Made by a program: the position numbers and the translations under genes
Assembly (NCBI RefSeq): GCF_009017415.1
Contig: NC_092410.1
Location: 2,852,001 to 2,916,000, forward strand
DNA length: 64,000 nt
Direction: 5' to 3'
DNA from: Aspergillus flavus
Taxonomy: Eukaryota; Ascomycota; Eurotiomycetes; Eurotiales; Aspergillaceae
Shown: positions 25,172 to 36,514 of the stretch, piece by piece
Layout: each line of letters opens with the position of its first letter
Position numbering within the stretch: position 1 is the first letter of the stretch
Notes under the pieces: model-generated
Seen by the model: the letters and a program-made list of their open reading frames with translations, nothing else
The model's database searches: none
What the model was told of the DNA's origin: nothing

Positions 25172-26756
25172 ATGAAGTCCCACAGCCCTCCTGAAGGCGG
25201 AAAAGCACAAAGTACCTATATTGAGGATGTGCACTCTCTCAAGCACGCCGACGAGAAGGCACAGGGAGATTACGCCGGTGCCACGGCCAAGACAGATCCC
25301 AGGGAGATTCGTCTTGTTCGAAAATTGGACATGCGAATCATGCCCATTTTGTGGGCGATGTATTTCATGAATTTTGTGAGCATCATCTGGGCCCATGCAC
25401 TCCTCCTTTATGCCACTAACACGAATGAACTTCAGATTGACCGCAATGCTGTTCCGAATGCGCGCCTGAATAACCTCGAGAAGGATCTTGGTCTTGTCGG
25501 GACCCAGTATAACACTTGTATTTCGATTTTATTTGTGGGGTACGTGAAGTTATGGTCCGTCGTATAATGATGGTTACTGACTAAATCCGACGAACAGGTA
25601 CCTGTTGATGCAAATTCCCTCCAACATGCTCATGTCCTCCAAGAAGGTCCGACCGTCCCTGTACATGAGTGTTTGCATGGGTAGCTGGGCAGTTGTCTCG
25701 GCTTGTACGGCTTTGACGAAGAACTATGTCGGGCTGGTGATGGTCAGGTTCTTCCTGGGTATCACCGAAGCCCCTTTCTACCCCGGTGCTCTCTTCCTCT
25801 TATCCGTCTTCTACACCCGCAAAGAAATCGCTCTCCGGATCTCGATTTTATATTCGGGCAATATCATCGCAACAGGAGTGGCAGGTCTCGTCGCGGCAGC
25901 AACCTTCTCCACCTTGGACAAGACACACGGTCTAGCAGGTTGGCAATGGCTCTTCATAATCGAAGGCGCAGTCACATTCGGAATCGCCATACTCGGCCTC
26001 TTCATGCTCCCCGATCACCCACTCACCACGCGATGGCTCACTCCCGAAGAACGCCAACTAGCCCATGACCGCATACTCAAGGATACAGTCAACAGCGAAG
26101 AATCCAAGGGCCCCATTGCCGGCCTGAAGCAAGCCTTCCGCGACCCACGGCTGTTCCTGCTAGCCTTCATGCAAAACATGCACCTGAGTTCCTGCAGCTT
26201 CAACAACTTCTTCCCGACCGTAGTGGGAAGTCTCGGCTACAACAGTACAATCACACTCGTTCTCACATGTCCGCCATATATCGCTACATGTCTCGCCAGT
26301 ATCGTGATAGGCATCACCTCCGGTCGGTATAACGAGCGCACCTGGCACATCACCGGCTGCATCGGCGCTGCAGCCATCGGGTTCATTATATCCTGCGCGA
26401 CGTTGAACACAGCTGCCAGATATATCTCGTGCTTCTTGTTCGCGAGTGGTGCGTATGCGGCGAATTCGGTCATTCTGGGTTGGGTCTCGGCGACGTTGGG
26501 ACAGACGCCGGAAAAGAAAGCGGCGTCCCTCTCTTTCGTTAATGTTGTTGCGAATGCGTCGTATATTTACACCGCGTATCTCTATCCAAAAAGCGACGGG
26601 CCTCGCTATCTGACTGCCATGGCGTCAAATGCGGCCTTCAGTGTTGCTGTTATAGTTAGTGCGTGGGTCTTGAGGTTCTGGTTGCAGAACACGAATAGGA
26701 AGATAAGGCAAGGTATTCTTCCAGGTGCCGATGAGGGCCTGCTGTATGCCTACTGA
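25172..26756 (+). CDS. MFS anion:cation symporter (allantoate/nicotinate permease-like, DAL5/TNA1 family)
   Basis: CDS is join(25172..25375,25436..25539,25598..26756), 488 residues. The start is the ATG before K-S-H-S-P-P; the upstream in-frame sequence has no ATG. After a 60-residue hydrophilic N-terminus come 12 membrane segments. The family block D-R-N-A-V-P-N-A-R-L-N-N-L-E-K-D-L-G-L appears only when intron 25376..25435 is removed, and V-G-Y-L-L-M-Q-I-P-S-N-M-L only after the second. F-Y-P-G-A-L-F-L-L-S-V-F-Y-T-R-K-E and the G-W-Q-W-L-F-I-I-E-G motif are typical. These carriers import organic anions such as allantoate, nicotinate, pantothenate or biotin precursors across the plasma membrane. 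The substrate is not predictable. Confidence 0.92.
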
Positions 26757-29150
26757 GGATAGTGTACGGAGAGTAGAAGATTGCTTGATCTTTTTCGGGT
26801 TTAATGTTGATCTGGTACTTTATATATTGTTAGCAAATTGACAATGGTTAAAATAAAGTGATGGAAGGTCAAGTCGCATGTGTAGAACGGCCTTATATAT
26901 TTTGTCAGTCCCACTTGACCGACCAAAACATCATTTGGCACTTAGTATTGCCTTGCACCCCTCTAACCCAAAAGATTATATCACTCCTACATTTTATGTA
27001 GGCTCTACAGGAAACAAATAGACGTTGGACTTTCTACTAGGTTTGTCCGTGACTCTACAATGACTTGTAGATCTCGATCCTGTTTTGATCACCATAATTA
27101 TAAATTATAAATCCAAGCAGTTTTCCGCGTGAGACCTAATGGCCACAAAATCATAAGGATTGAGAAGGATATGATGGAATTACTCTATATATGTATTATT
27201 TTCTCGTTTCGAAAAAAGAAAAAGAGAGAGAGAGAGCAGCTTAGGTGATCATAAGTATAGTTCCGGTAAAGATATTAAGTCTCTGCATAGTAAAGGGTAT
27301 CGGGAAGACTAGGAGAAATCTACCATTTCCCGTGGTAAAACTCAATACCCGCCTTCACTGCATTCCCAATATTTTACACCTACATCTCACGCTAAATATG
27401 AAGATGCATAATTCCTGTAAGAGGCAATCCCTATGAGAATAGAAATATCATCAATTGGAATATCTCCATACTAATTCATAACCAGTCCACCGTTCCAAAA
27501 TGCAACGTGCGAATGAGTCAGAGAGCGTTGGTTGGTTGATTCGATGCATTTTGTGAGATCGACGAGCAACTACACCAAAATAAAACGTAGGCGCATGCCA
27601 GTCGGCACTGTGCCTTCCGAGTATTATGGCTCCGAGGAGATCCAATATACCTTCTCGGAGGTGCCTTTCCGACCGCATGAAAGGCTCTTTCAGCTTGAGG
27701 GAAACACTACCCCCCAGTTGTCCTATTTTCAAGAGACAATAGGGAAGCACGTCCAACAGCAAGAGAAAAGGCATGCTTGCAGGGGGTCATTTAATCTTAT
27801 CCTCACCAGCAATGCCAGTGATGCAGGGGGAATCTTTCTGAGTCCACGTCACGGTCTCAACAATTTTCTCGTCAACAAGCTGATCAGTGATGGCACCAAC
27901 ATAGGTGAGGACGGCATTAGGATTCTGGACCTGCTTTCTAGCTTTTGGGGAAGAATCCCCTTTAGGAAACCAGCAGCAGAGGAGATATTACTAGCCGTGG
28001 AGATCTCGAAGATCTTGCTATTCTTGATGATACTTACAGGGATAAGTGCTCGGAGGGCCAGCGAAGGAATTGCCACCTTCTAGCTCAGCTCACCCAGTAG
28101 GATTGATCCGGCTATGCAGCGAACATCTAGGATTCTTCGACCTTTCCTTCCGAGAACCCAGTTAAACTTCCCGGGCTGCAGCAGATATTCAGGGTGCATA
28201 TTTCCTTTTCTTCCGTCAACATGCTTTTCTCGTACCGACGGGATGAGAGCATAGACATATCCTCAGAGCTGATGAGGCGTTGTAGCCCAAAGTAGTAAGT
28301 TTAACGGCCCGCAGACGTTTGTTTCTAGAAAAATCACGCAGGGTGTGGCGAGGATTGATGTGACGGTTCTCATTATCTCGGATGTTCTCATTTGCTTAAC
28401 CTGTTTCATATTAGCGAGCTGACGTTCTCATACTAAGCTCCACATAGTCTCCTCAAGTGAACGAACGACTTTCACTAGTCTATCCAGGCCACAAGTGGTA
28501 GGCACACTGTGCCCTCGGTGATACTAGTTCCTGCATACTAGACAGGGTATGTTTAATTAATATGGACTTAGCTTCAAAGACGTTCCATGCCTGAGATCCC
28601 AGGAACGACCAAGATGCGCAGGGGAAATTAAAACTTAAGAATTACACCATACTATTGACTGTGTCGCTGATAATACCGTGGAATGCTTGTAGAAATATCA
28701 TGAATCATCGAATGTTGTGGTGTTGTGGTTGTATGAAGCCCAACAAAGACCCTCGGATAAGTACTATCGGGTTCGGCTTCCGAGCTATCTTAGACAAACA
28801 CCCAAACGGGAGAACAGAAGGCTGAACACTAAGATCCTACCTAGTAACTCACCGGCTCTGGAAGAGGGAGATGTACCCGTAGGAAGGCCCACGGGTCGGG
28901 TTCGGATAGGACGAAAAGACGCCCCACAGTCTCCCCGCAAACACGACGGCCCCCATATCGCGGGGTTTGGGGTTTCACGATGATACGAATTAGAAAGGAT
29001 ACTTGACCAATGCCTAATCCACCCAACGAGATTCGAAGATGACGTGCCCACACCCCCATACCTTTCTCCAGATTCTGGGTATAAGAAGGCTTAGCATTCA
29101 GCTTTGCCTGGCAAAATGTGAACGACCATTTCTCCACTCACACCTTCAAT
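26757..29150. other. Intergenic region with decayed-looking ORFs
   Basis: Contains a (GA)n tract at about 27217-27237, a plus-strand ORF reaching 28083 and an opposing coding-like minus-strand stretch (27798-28080). From 28720 to 29000 are several GGGTCGG/CCCGT motifs that may belong to the permease promoter. No firm gene. Confidence 0.4.
27798..28080 (-). pseudogene. Possible remnant of a small secreted protein gene
   Basis: Minus-strand frames contain a signal-peptide-like stretch K-V-A-I-P-S-L-A-L-R-A-L-I-P beginning with TAG where ATG would be expected, then, in another frame, N-A-V-L-T-Y-V-G-A-I-T-D-Q-L-V-D and T-W-T-Q-K-D-S-P-C-I before a TGA. A GTAAGT donor lies between them. The pattern fits a broken gene, but I recognise no family. 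Confidence 0.25.
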
Positions 29151-30791
29151 ATGGATCGTCTGTCTGAACGAAGTATACCCAATGTCACCATTGACGACAT
29201 GCAGGATCATTCTCCGAAGAAGGAAGAAGTTTGGGAGGAGGTAACACATGATGCTGTCTTTGGAGAAATATCTGAGGAGGGCCCCAATTATCGTAATGTA
29301 TGCATTGGCACGATTCACAGGTGTACACACTCGTCGAAACTGATCAGTGGCTAGGTGGGCTTTTTTGGCACCGTGATTCTCATGATGAAGACCCAGATCG
29401 GATTGGGTGTTCTGTCTATACCGACGGCTTTTGATACCCTAGGCATGGTCCCTGGTGTACTTGTTCTATGTGCCGTTGCTGCTATCACCACATGGTCTGC
29501 CTACGTTGTTGGCACGTTTAAGCTTCGCCACCGTGAGATATATGGAATCGATGATGCAGGAGCTTTAATACTTGGTCCAATCGGGCGTGTTATTCTTGCA
29601 ACTGCATTCTGTCTCTGTAGGTGTCTTAATTATGGATGAATGGTTGTACCCTGCTGACTTGTATTTTATATTACATCTTCAATGCCGGCTCTGGTATTCT
29701 AGGGATCTCCATCGGGCTCAATGCAGTCTCAACCCACGCCCTCTGTACGGCTGTGTTTGTGATTATTGCTGCCATTCCAGGATTCCTGTTCAGTAGTATT
29801 CGGACTCTGGGCAAGATTACCTGGCTTGCCTGGGTCGGATTGCCATGCATTCTTACTGCAAGTATGTTCTTCTCTGCATATCCATTGTCAACCGAAACAC
29901 CGCCAGAGAGAAATCTAACATTTTCTAGTTCTCATTGTTACCATCGCCGTTGGTATTCAAGATCGCCCTGCGGCTGCACCGCCAGGCGAATGGGTTTCCG
30001 ACTTCAAAGTCGTCGGCAATCCCGGTTTTACTAAGGGAATCACCGCCGTATCTGCCATCGTCTTTGCGTTTTCCGGCACACCGGGCTTCTTTTCGATTGT
30101 CTCCGAGATGCGCGAACCTAGCCAGTTTACGAAAGCCGTGATGGCCTGTCAGGCTGGTGTAACTATTATCTATCTTGTCATTGGCGTCGTGGTCTACTAC
30201 TACTGTGGATCTTACGTCTCGTCACCAGCCCTTGGCTCTGCCGGTGGGACTGTGAAGAAAATCTCCTACGGCTTCGCATTGCCCGGTTTGATTGTTACGT
30301 TAACAATTGTATCTCATGTAAGGCATCACCAACCAACGTTCTGGGCTACACTAACATAAGATACCCACCTAAAGATACCCGCCAAATACATCTTCCTTCA
30401 CCTCCTCCGAGGCTCCAAACACCTAACTAGCAACTCGCCAACTCACTGGATCTGTTGGCTCAGCTGCACTTTGAGTATTGCCGTCATTGCATACATCATT
30501 GCCAGTGTGATCCCTGTCTTCGACTCGCTGGTCTCCCTGATCGGTGCGCTACTGGGTCCACTCATGTGTTTTCAGACGATGGGTGGCATGTGGCTCTACG
30601 ATAACTGGGGAACTGCAACCAGGACCAAGAAGTGGTATTTCATGGCCGGCTTCAGTATGTTTGTGATTGTGTCCGGAACCTTTCTGATGGTTGCCGGGAC
30701 GTACGGGTCGGTGGTTGGGATTATTGATACATACAACTCGAGTGGGGGTTCGGCTGCTTTCTCCTGTGCGGATAACTCCAACTCTGTGTGA
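29151..30791 (+). CDS. Amino-acid permease (AAAP family, Mtr-like) with a lost splice acceptor
   Basis: Expected CDS is join(29151..29297,29355..29616,29670..29861,29929..30317,30375..30791), 468 residues with about 11 membrane segments. It starts G-F-F-G-T-V-I-L-M-M-K-T-Q-I-G-L-G-V-L-S-I-P after a 49-residue cytosolic N-terminus, as in neutral amino-acid transporters of the MtrA type. The second intron (29617..29669) has a good GTAGGT donor and CTGAC branch site, but the acceptor position holds AT instead of AG. The next AG (29701-29702) would keep the frame while deleting 11 residues of a membrane helix. The gene is therefore either impaired or spliced unusually; all other introns are normal. 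Plasma-membrane uptake of neutral or aromatic amino acids is the likely original role. Confidence 0.85.
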
Positions 30792-31213
30792 AATTTAGGG
30801 TTCAATGTTGGTATGAATGTAGAGTATATAGGTTGATAGACGGGAATATAGGCTATGATTTATGTTAGGAACGTGGTCACGTTTCGAGGAAAGAATCGGC
30901 CCACTACAGAGAATCGAGTCGTAAGATAGAATGCCAACTTGCTCTAGATGTTAATGTAATTCAGCAATGCAATTTACCTAGAAAAGAATATAAAACCCTC
31001 ATGGCCGACCGGCAGATAAAGTTCAGAGTGGACCGAATCTCGGGACATCGGGTCAACCTCGACCCCATAGTGTGGGGATGAAATGGCCACCCTTCGGCTT
31101 TTTTGCGCCCATCCCCCAGAAATTATCCCTCCATACTTCTCCACGGGACAGTGTCGCATGCATTATGGTCGCCGAGAGTAAACCCGAGTCTCGCAAGGCC
31201 AGGCGGACTGCAA
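30792..31213. other. Intergenic region
   Basis: Permease 3' flank and promoter of the regulator. Nothing distinctive. Confidence 0.4.
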
Positions 31214-33769
31214 ATGCGTAAAAAGCGACCCTTACATCCTCGCATTATAGCCTAAGCTGACCGCTAGGGCAACACAGTTGTGTTTCGTGCCGACAGAGCA
31301 AAATTAAGTGCTCGGGAACGGATCCGTGCAATAACTGCCAGCGTCGTAAAGTGCGATGTGTGTTTACGGAACCTCCAAACAAGGTCGTTGTGACGGAGAG
31401 GTAAGTCTCTGGCTTATTCAAGGTGAACTGCCCTGCTAATCCTTGCAGTTATTTGCAGCAGCTGCGGCGGGAGGCGGAGAAGTCTCATTCTCAGGGTATG
31501 AAGCGGTCTTCCGAGACTGCGTTTACCCCGGATGTCGAACCCGAAGGTATAGGATCATGGAATTATGGTTTATTGAACGCCACTGAATTGATTCAGACGC
31601 TGTAGGGTCTGAAGAGCCCCCGATCCACGCACCACTGAGGATCGACCATGCGCGCAGTATCTGGACCAGTCCGTTTACCTTGCCGTCTAAAACGATCAAG
31701 AATACCCACCGCAATAAGCGGAGTTGGAGTAGGTATACCACCTCATAGAAGATGATATGGCTCGGTCCCAAGTCCTCAAATAGCTGCGAGAAGGTTAAAT
31801 GGTCAGATAGAGGACGGGGGATACACTGCGCCTTTTAACTAATATGAATGAGTGCTAATGGTGTCGCATAGTTTGGCTGGCTCCCTCATCCATGTGGTCC
31901 TTCACAGCTCGACTGACGCTGATGATGACTGAGAAGCTCAACTTAGAATCGCACAGCGCCCCGAATCTCATCGACCGAGACATTTATCTCCTGCATTGGC
32001 GACCCGCACCGCCGGACGACCAGCCTGATATCCATGGGCTACCTTCGCTGGACCATGCGCTCTACTTGTTGAACACTGTGATGTTCTACATGGGACAAAA
32101 CTATTTCCTTTTCGAAAAGAAGACCTTCCTAGCCCATCTCCACGAATTCTACTACGGCGATGCCCTTCGAAAGGCCATGGAGTATAAGTTATGGTTCGTC
32201 CAATACCTCCTAGTGTTGGCATTCGGGAGCGCCTTCGTAGTACAGCCCACCAAAAACACCAGGGAACCCCCGGGAGCAAAATACTTCATTCGCGCAATGT
32301 CCCTCATGCCGGAACATTCGACCTTGTGGAAGGACAGTCTGCTAGCCATTGAAGTGCTGGGACTTGCAGGACTGTACTTGTATTCTATTGATCATCGAGA
32401 GTCCGCCCACGTATATGTAAGTTTACAATACTATGACATCCCAATTGGTGAGTCTGCTAACAGGTACAGCTTGGTCAAGCCATACGCATCGAACAATTAG
32501 AGGGGATGCATACCCAACTGCCAGAGGAGGAGCTCGGAATCGACACGGTGACCCGCTGCCATAACCTGTGGTGGACTCTCTACCTCATGGATCGCCATTT
32601 CTCGGCATCGCTGGGGCTGCCGATGATTACCCAGGATAACGATATTACGACATTGATCGATCCACCCACGGCTTCGTCGCGCAACGCAACGCTCAGTCTT
32701 CGGGTCCGATTGTCGCAAATGCTCTCATTCATTCTTTCCTGTAAGCCCTTTCCCAAACGATAGTTCGTAGTCTGTTATCGCTGACTGATACATTAAAGCA
32801 ATTTATAAGACCGAGGAAACTCAACTCGGCATCTTCCTGGAGCAGACGAGGTCGGTCCTACACGCCATGGCTGGGCTGGCCCAGGAAATTGAAAGTGCAG
32901 TGTCGATACAGCTCCAGAAGCCCCTTCACCGGGTTCCCAGAGAGACACGCCTTATCATGTTAATATATCACCAGGTGCGCCTTGCGATACCGTTCTATTC
33001 GCTTCCCCGTCATTGCTAATGAACTTCACGATCCAGTGTGTCATTGTTGCCACGCGTCCGTTACTATTGTCCGTTCTCAAAGAACGACTAGAGAAGCTGG
33101 GACACGGTGAAGAAGACTGGCAGAGCTTACTCGTTGCCACAGAGGCCCTGATCGCAACCGGAATCAAGTCAGCTTCAAAGACATTACAACTATTAACCGA
33201 CGAGGATGATCTCTTGGGTAAGCCAACATTCATTCCATAAACTATTCTCCCGTACTAAGAAATCAACAGAGGCGTTCCTACCCTTCGACCTAGAATACAC
33301 ATACGGAGCTGCAATCCACCTAATGATGGCCCATACCCTCTTCCCAGGGGCCGTAGAAGACTGTTCCCTCAACCAGGTATACTCCATCCTAGACGGAATG
33401 ATCTACAAAGGGAACCAGGTAGCAGCCGCACGAAAAGCCGAATTGACGCATCTCGAGTACCTGTTCCAGGAACTGGCCACGCGGATTGAGCAGTGCGGCT
33501 TACAGACTCTCACTCTACACAGCTTACCACAGGATGAACATGCGGTTGAAAATTCCTCACACCAGCTGGAGAATCACTTGTTACCGGTCCCTGAACCCAC
33601 TCTGCCGATGGATGGGGACCCGGAGCTATTACCCTCGGATCTGCGACCGACGGCTAGCAACATGGAATGTTTGGATAGTTTGGGCATTTCATCTTATGAG
33701 TTCTTTTCTATTGTTGCGCAGATTGGGCATCATGAGTCTTATAGTTTGCTGGATCCTAGAGAGACATAG
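31214..33769 (+). CDS. Zn2Cys6 transcription factor with fungal MHR domain
   Basis: CDS is join(31214..31217,31268..31400,31449..31546,31606..31728,31872..32416,32470..32740,32799..32974,33037..33217,33270..33769), 676 residues. The zinc cluster uses Cys6, 9, 16, 22, 25 and 32. The first exon is only ATG plus one base; this start is inferred because it alone gives an in-frame ATG into the cluster, so an upstream start exon is possible. Conserved blocks include P-F-T-L-P-S-K-T-I-K-N-T-H-R-N-K-R, S-S-M-W-S-F-T-A-R-L-T-L-M-M-T-E-K-L and, in the MHR, R-C-H-N-L-W-W-T-L-Y-L-M-D-R-H-F-S-A-S-L-G. Intron lengths are 48-62 bp except one of 59 and one of 143. It may control the neighbouring permease or the convergent hydratase gene. 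Confidence 0.87.
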
Positions 33770-34542
33770 AAATGTGGCAACGAAGTTACGATTCATCATA
33801 ATGCTGGCAGTTGTCTGCGCTACCGTATATTGTCTTTAGCGGTGATGTGCAGTCCTTGTATAGCTCAGCTTGCGTCCAACGTAGGTCCGTCCTACTTTCG
33901 TGGAGTTATTAGAGACCTCACCCCCCTTAAAGAACACCCTTCACCACCGAGTGTTCACTGCCATGGTGAATATTCACCGGTAAATAGACTGGGGATAATT
34001 GAAGGCAAGATAACCCCACAATATCCCCGGAGCACGACCCATTCTGATCGCCGACCCCAGAACCAATTCGGGATTTGGATCCACCAATCCGTGTCCCTCG
34101 TGATACCCCTAGCCCTATCTACACCCGATGCTCGGCTTCTTTCCGTGACCTTTTCTTAATTTTCTTAAGTCAAGTACGGGGTTGACCCGAGTGAATGTCT
34201 TCTCTACACCCAGCAATGCTCCTTTAGAGGAAATTTCGTGCCAGTGCCAGGCTGAGTGGGTTCTGTCTTCCTGATGGAGAGTTTAGTCATACATGAGCAT
34301 GCAATAATTGCAGCTCTGTCGTATGGCCCAGTGCCAGGATAGTTTACGAACAACGGATTTACTGAACACCCCTCGGGGTTCGTCTTCCAGAATATAAACA
34401 CATCATTATCAGCAGTTATAAGGTGTCCTTAAGCGAAGTACAGTTCTATAATCAAACCCCCAAACATCATATAAACCAAAATCTAAAACAAATCTATCAC
34501 GATAAATCTATCTATCAGTCCAATCCCAACCAAACCACCCAT
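33770..34542. other. Convergent intergenic region
   Basis: Lies between two 3' ends. It contains a perfect 14-bp palindrome at 33965-33978. No gene. Confidence 0.45.
33965..33978. repeat. Perfect 14-bp palindrome
   Basis: GGTGAATATTCACC, between the convergent 3' ends of the regulator and hydratase genes, so not an obvious promoter element. Confidence 0.4.
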
Positions 34543-35331
34543 CTACACAACATCAAACTCAACACTCCCCCACCCCTCAAAAGTACAATTCCAATGCCCA
34601 GCCTCCGTCATAGGCACAGCCTGCAAACAGCTCCCAGGAAGAATAACCTGCCCCGGCAGAAACTCAATATCATAAGCCGCCAACCGATTGACCAACCATG
34701 CCACCGCCGAGATAGGGTTCCCAAGTACATTGGCCGTATTCCCATCCATAACCTGCTTATCATTAAACCGCAACGTACCCCTTGTATCCCTCAACGTAAG
34801 CTCAGTCAACTTTCTCGGCGTTCCACCGAGAATAACAGCACCCGTAGACCCATTATCAGCTAGCGTATCCGCAAGTCCAATCTCCCAGTTCTGCACCCGG
34901 GAATCGATGATCTCGATGGCGGGGATAGCGTAGTCGATGGCGTTAATCACGTCCGCGACTGTGACATTAGGACCCTTGAGTGGTTTGTGAAGAACGAATG
35001 CCGGTTCCAGTTCGACGTAGGGCTTGATGTAGTCTTTCAGATGGACGGTGGTACTTTCGTAGACGAAGGTGCTGGCGAGCAGGAACCCGTAGTCTGGGTG
35101 GTCGAGCCCGAAGGCGTCTTGCATTACTTTGGCGATGTTGCCGAGCTTGTAGCCCACTAGACGGTCGCCGTTCTTGACTGCGTGCTCGGTGTTGATTTGT
35201 TGGACCTTGAACCCGTCTTCGGCGTCGAGGGTGGGCCAGATTTTGCTGGGGGTTGGGATTGGGGTTTTGTTTGCCCGTGCGGTGCGCAGGGCGAGGGAGA
35301 CTTCTTGGAGTTCGGTTTCTTTGGCGGCCAT
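34543..35331 (-). CDS. 2-keto-4-pentenoate hydratase-like enzyme (FAH superfamily)
   Basis: Single exon, 262 residues, the normal length for the MhpD/HpaH hydratase group. Recognisable blocks are G-Y-K-L-G-N (substrate loop), Y-V-E-L-E-P-A-F-V-L (metal-binding Glu residues of the fumarylacetoacetase fold), A-I-E-I-I-D-S-R and the later G-D/P-G-Q-V-I-L-P-G-S. These enzymes use Mg or Mn to add water to 2-hydroxydienoates or related keto acids in the meta-cleavage catabolism of aromatics. In fungi the substrate is generally unproven. The ATG was chosen before A-A-K-E-T-E-L-Q; the in-frame upstream sequence is low complexity leader. Confidence 0.88.
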   Translation of the reverse strand: MAAKETELQEVSLALRTARANKTPIPTPSKIWPTLDAEDGFKVQQINTEHAVKNGDRLVGYKLGNIAKVMQDAFGLDHPDYGFLLASTFVYESTTVHLKDYIKPYVELEPAFVLHKPLKGPNVTVADVINAIDYAIPAIEIIDSRVQNWEIGLADTLADNGSTGAVILGGTPRKLTELTLRDTRGTLRFNDKQVMDGNTANVLGNPISAVAWLVNRLAAYDIEFLPGQVILPGSCLQAVPMTEAGHWNCTFEGWGSVEFDVV

Positions 35332-36514
35332 TTTGATTGATGATAGACTTTTTAGCGATGGTTCGGTGTTGTTGATAGAGGATTGGCTCGATTTTGTTTT
35401 TGAAGTAGTCACGAACTCTGCCTTCAATGGAGATGTATGAATGTAATAGACAGATGTACGATTTTGTATGATCGAAGTATACACGCGCAGATACGTATAT
35501 ATATCTATATGGTTTGTATAGACCAAAGCAAGTCGTCGGGTCGGCCTCGGCTCCAGATCGGATTCTCCCCGTTACCGACCCTATCTCGGGTTTTACACCC
35601 GAGGAAACAAACCACACTCGGCCATACGTGGGGATCCTTTAGTCGACATCTAGGTCAAGTGATTCAGGTCGACTTGAATTGCATTGCATCTCCATGGTTC
35701 TAGGCTTTGGGAACTTTTTACCATATGTGGTTAAATCGTGTACGGTAAGTAGTATAGCTTCGGTTTCTGGAAGGATGCTCACGAGGACAGGGTGTGTATG
35801 TCTGACTGAGTAGGGGGAGCTTATTGTTTCCGATATGTAGATGTTTATTTTATCCATGATACAGATAATATATGAATATTGGATAGTAACGTAGCGTAAA
35901 GCAGTCCGGGATGGTCTCGACTCCGATGTATGCGTATTAAAGAATACGAGTAGAATATGTACAAACTCCGAGTAACCATAAGAGAATAAAAACTTCAATT
36001 GATTTACAAAACAGAAGTCAAAGGTAGAGCCTCTAGGGGTATGAGGGCCTTTGTATAGGTAGAGTTCTATAACACCGGCTTCACAAAGGGCGGCAGTGAA
36101 CAAAGAATTCAAAAAATATAGAAGTAATGGCGTAGTCAAACATTGTACTATAAGGTAGACAGTTACACTATGTTGGTTAAATATCATAGCCAAAGTATGT
36201 CACAGAGGCAGCAAGTAGAAAGGACTCTTATTCGGTGCGGATTCCGGACTATTTTTCCTTAGACGAGACTGCAAATATCCCAGAGGATGAGGAACTAGGA
36301 GAAACAACCTCAAGAACTGTGCTAGTGCCAGAAGGAAGATCTATAGTTAACTGTATAATGAATTTTATCACATCCTAAACACTGAAGTACACTGAATAAA
36401 AGGAAAACTCGCAAAGTACCATGCCGCTAACATATAACTTGCAATACCAGAACCAGCAAATGCAAAGCTCACAAATCATCATATACATGTCAACAGCCAA
36501 GAGACCTAATAGAT
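35332..36514. other. Intergenic region
   Basis: AT-rich. The 184-codon minus-strand ORF at 35639-36193 lacks any domain and has biased composition. 3' flank of the oxygenase gene. Confidence 0.45.

Noticed and set aside
27217..27237. (GA)n tract as a regulatory element
   Set aside because: Simple microsatellite; purine tracts of this kind also occur at 62128-62265 and 63920-63950 without a consistent gene context.
28717..29137. ORFs on both strands upstream of the permease
   Set aside because: GC-rich promoter-like sequence with repeated GGGTCGG motifs; no domain in either frame.
35639..36193. 184-codon minus-strand ORF
   Set aside because: AT-rich, biased composition, no domain, and lies in the 3' flank/promoter area between two good genes.
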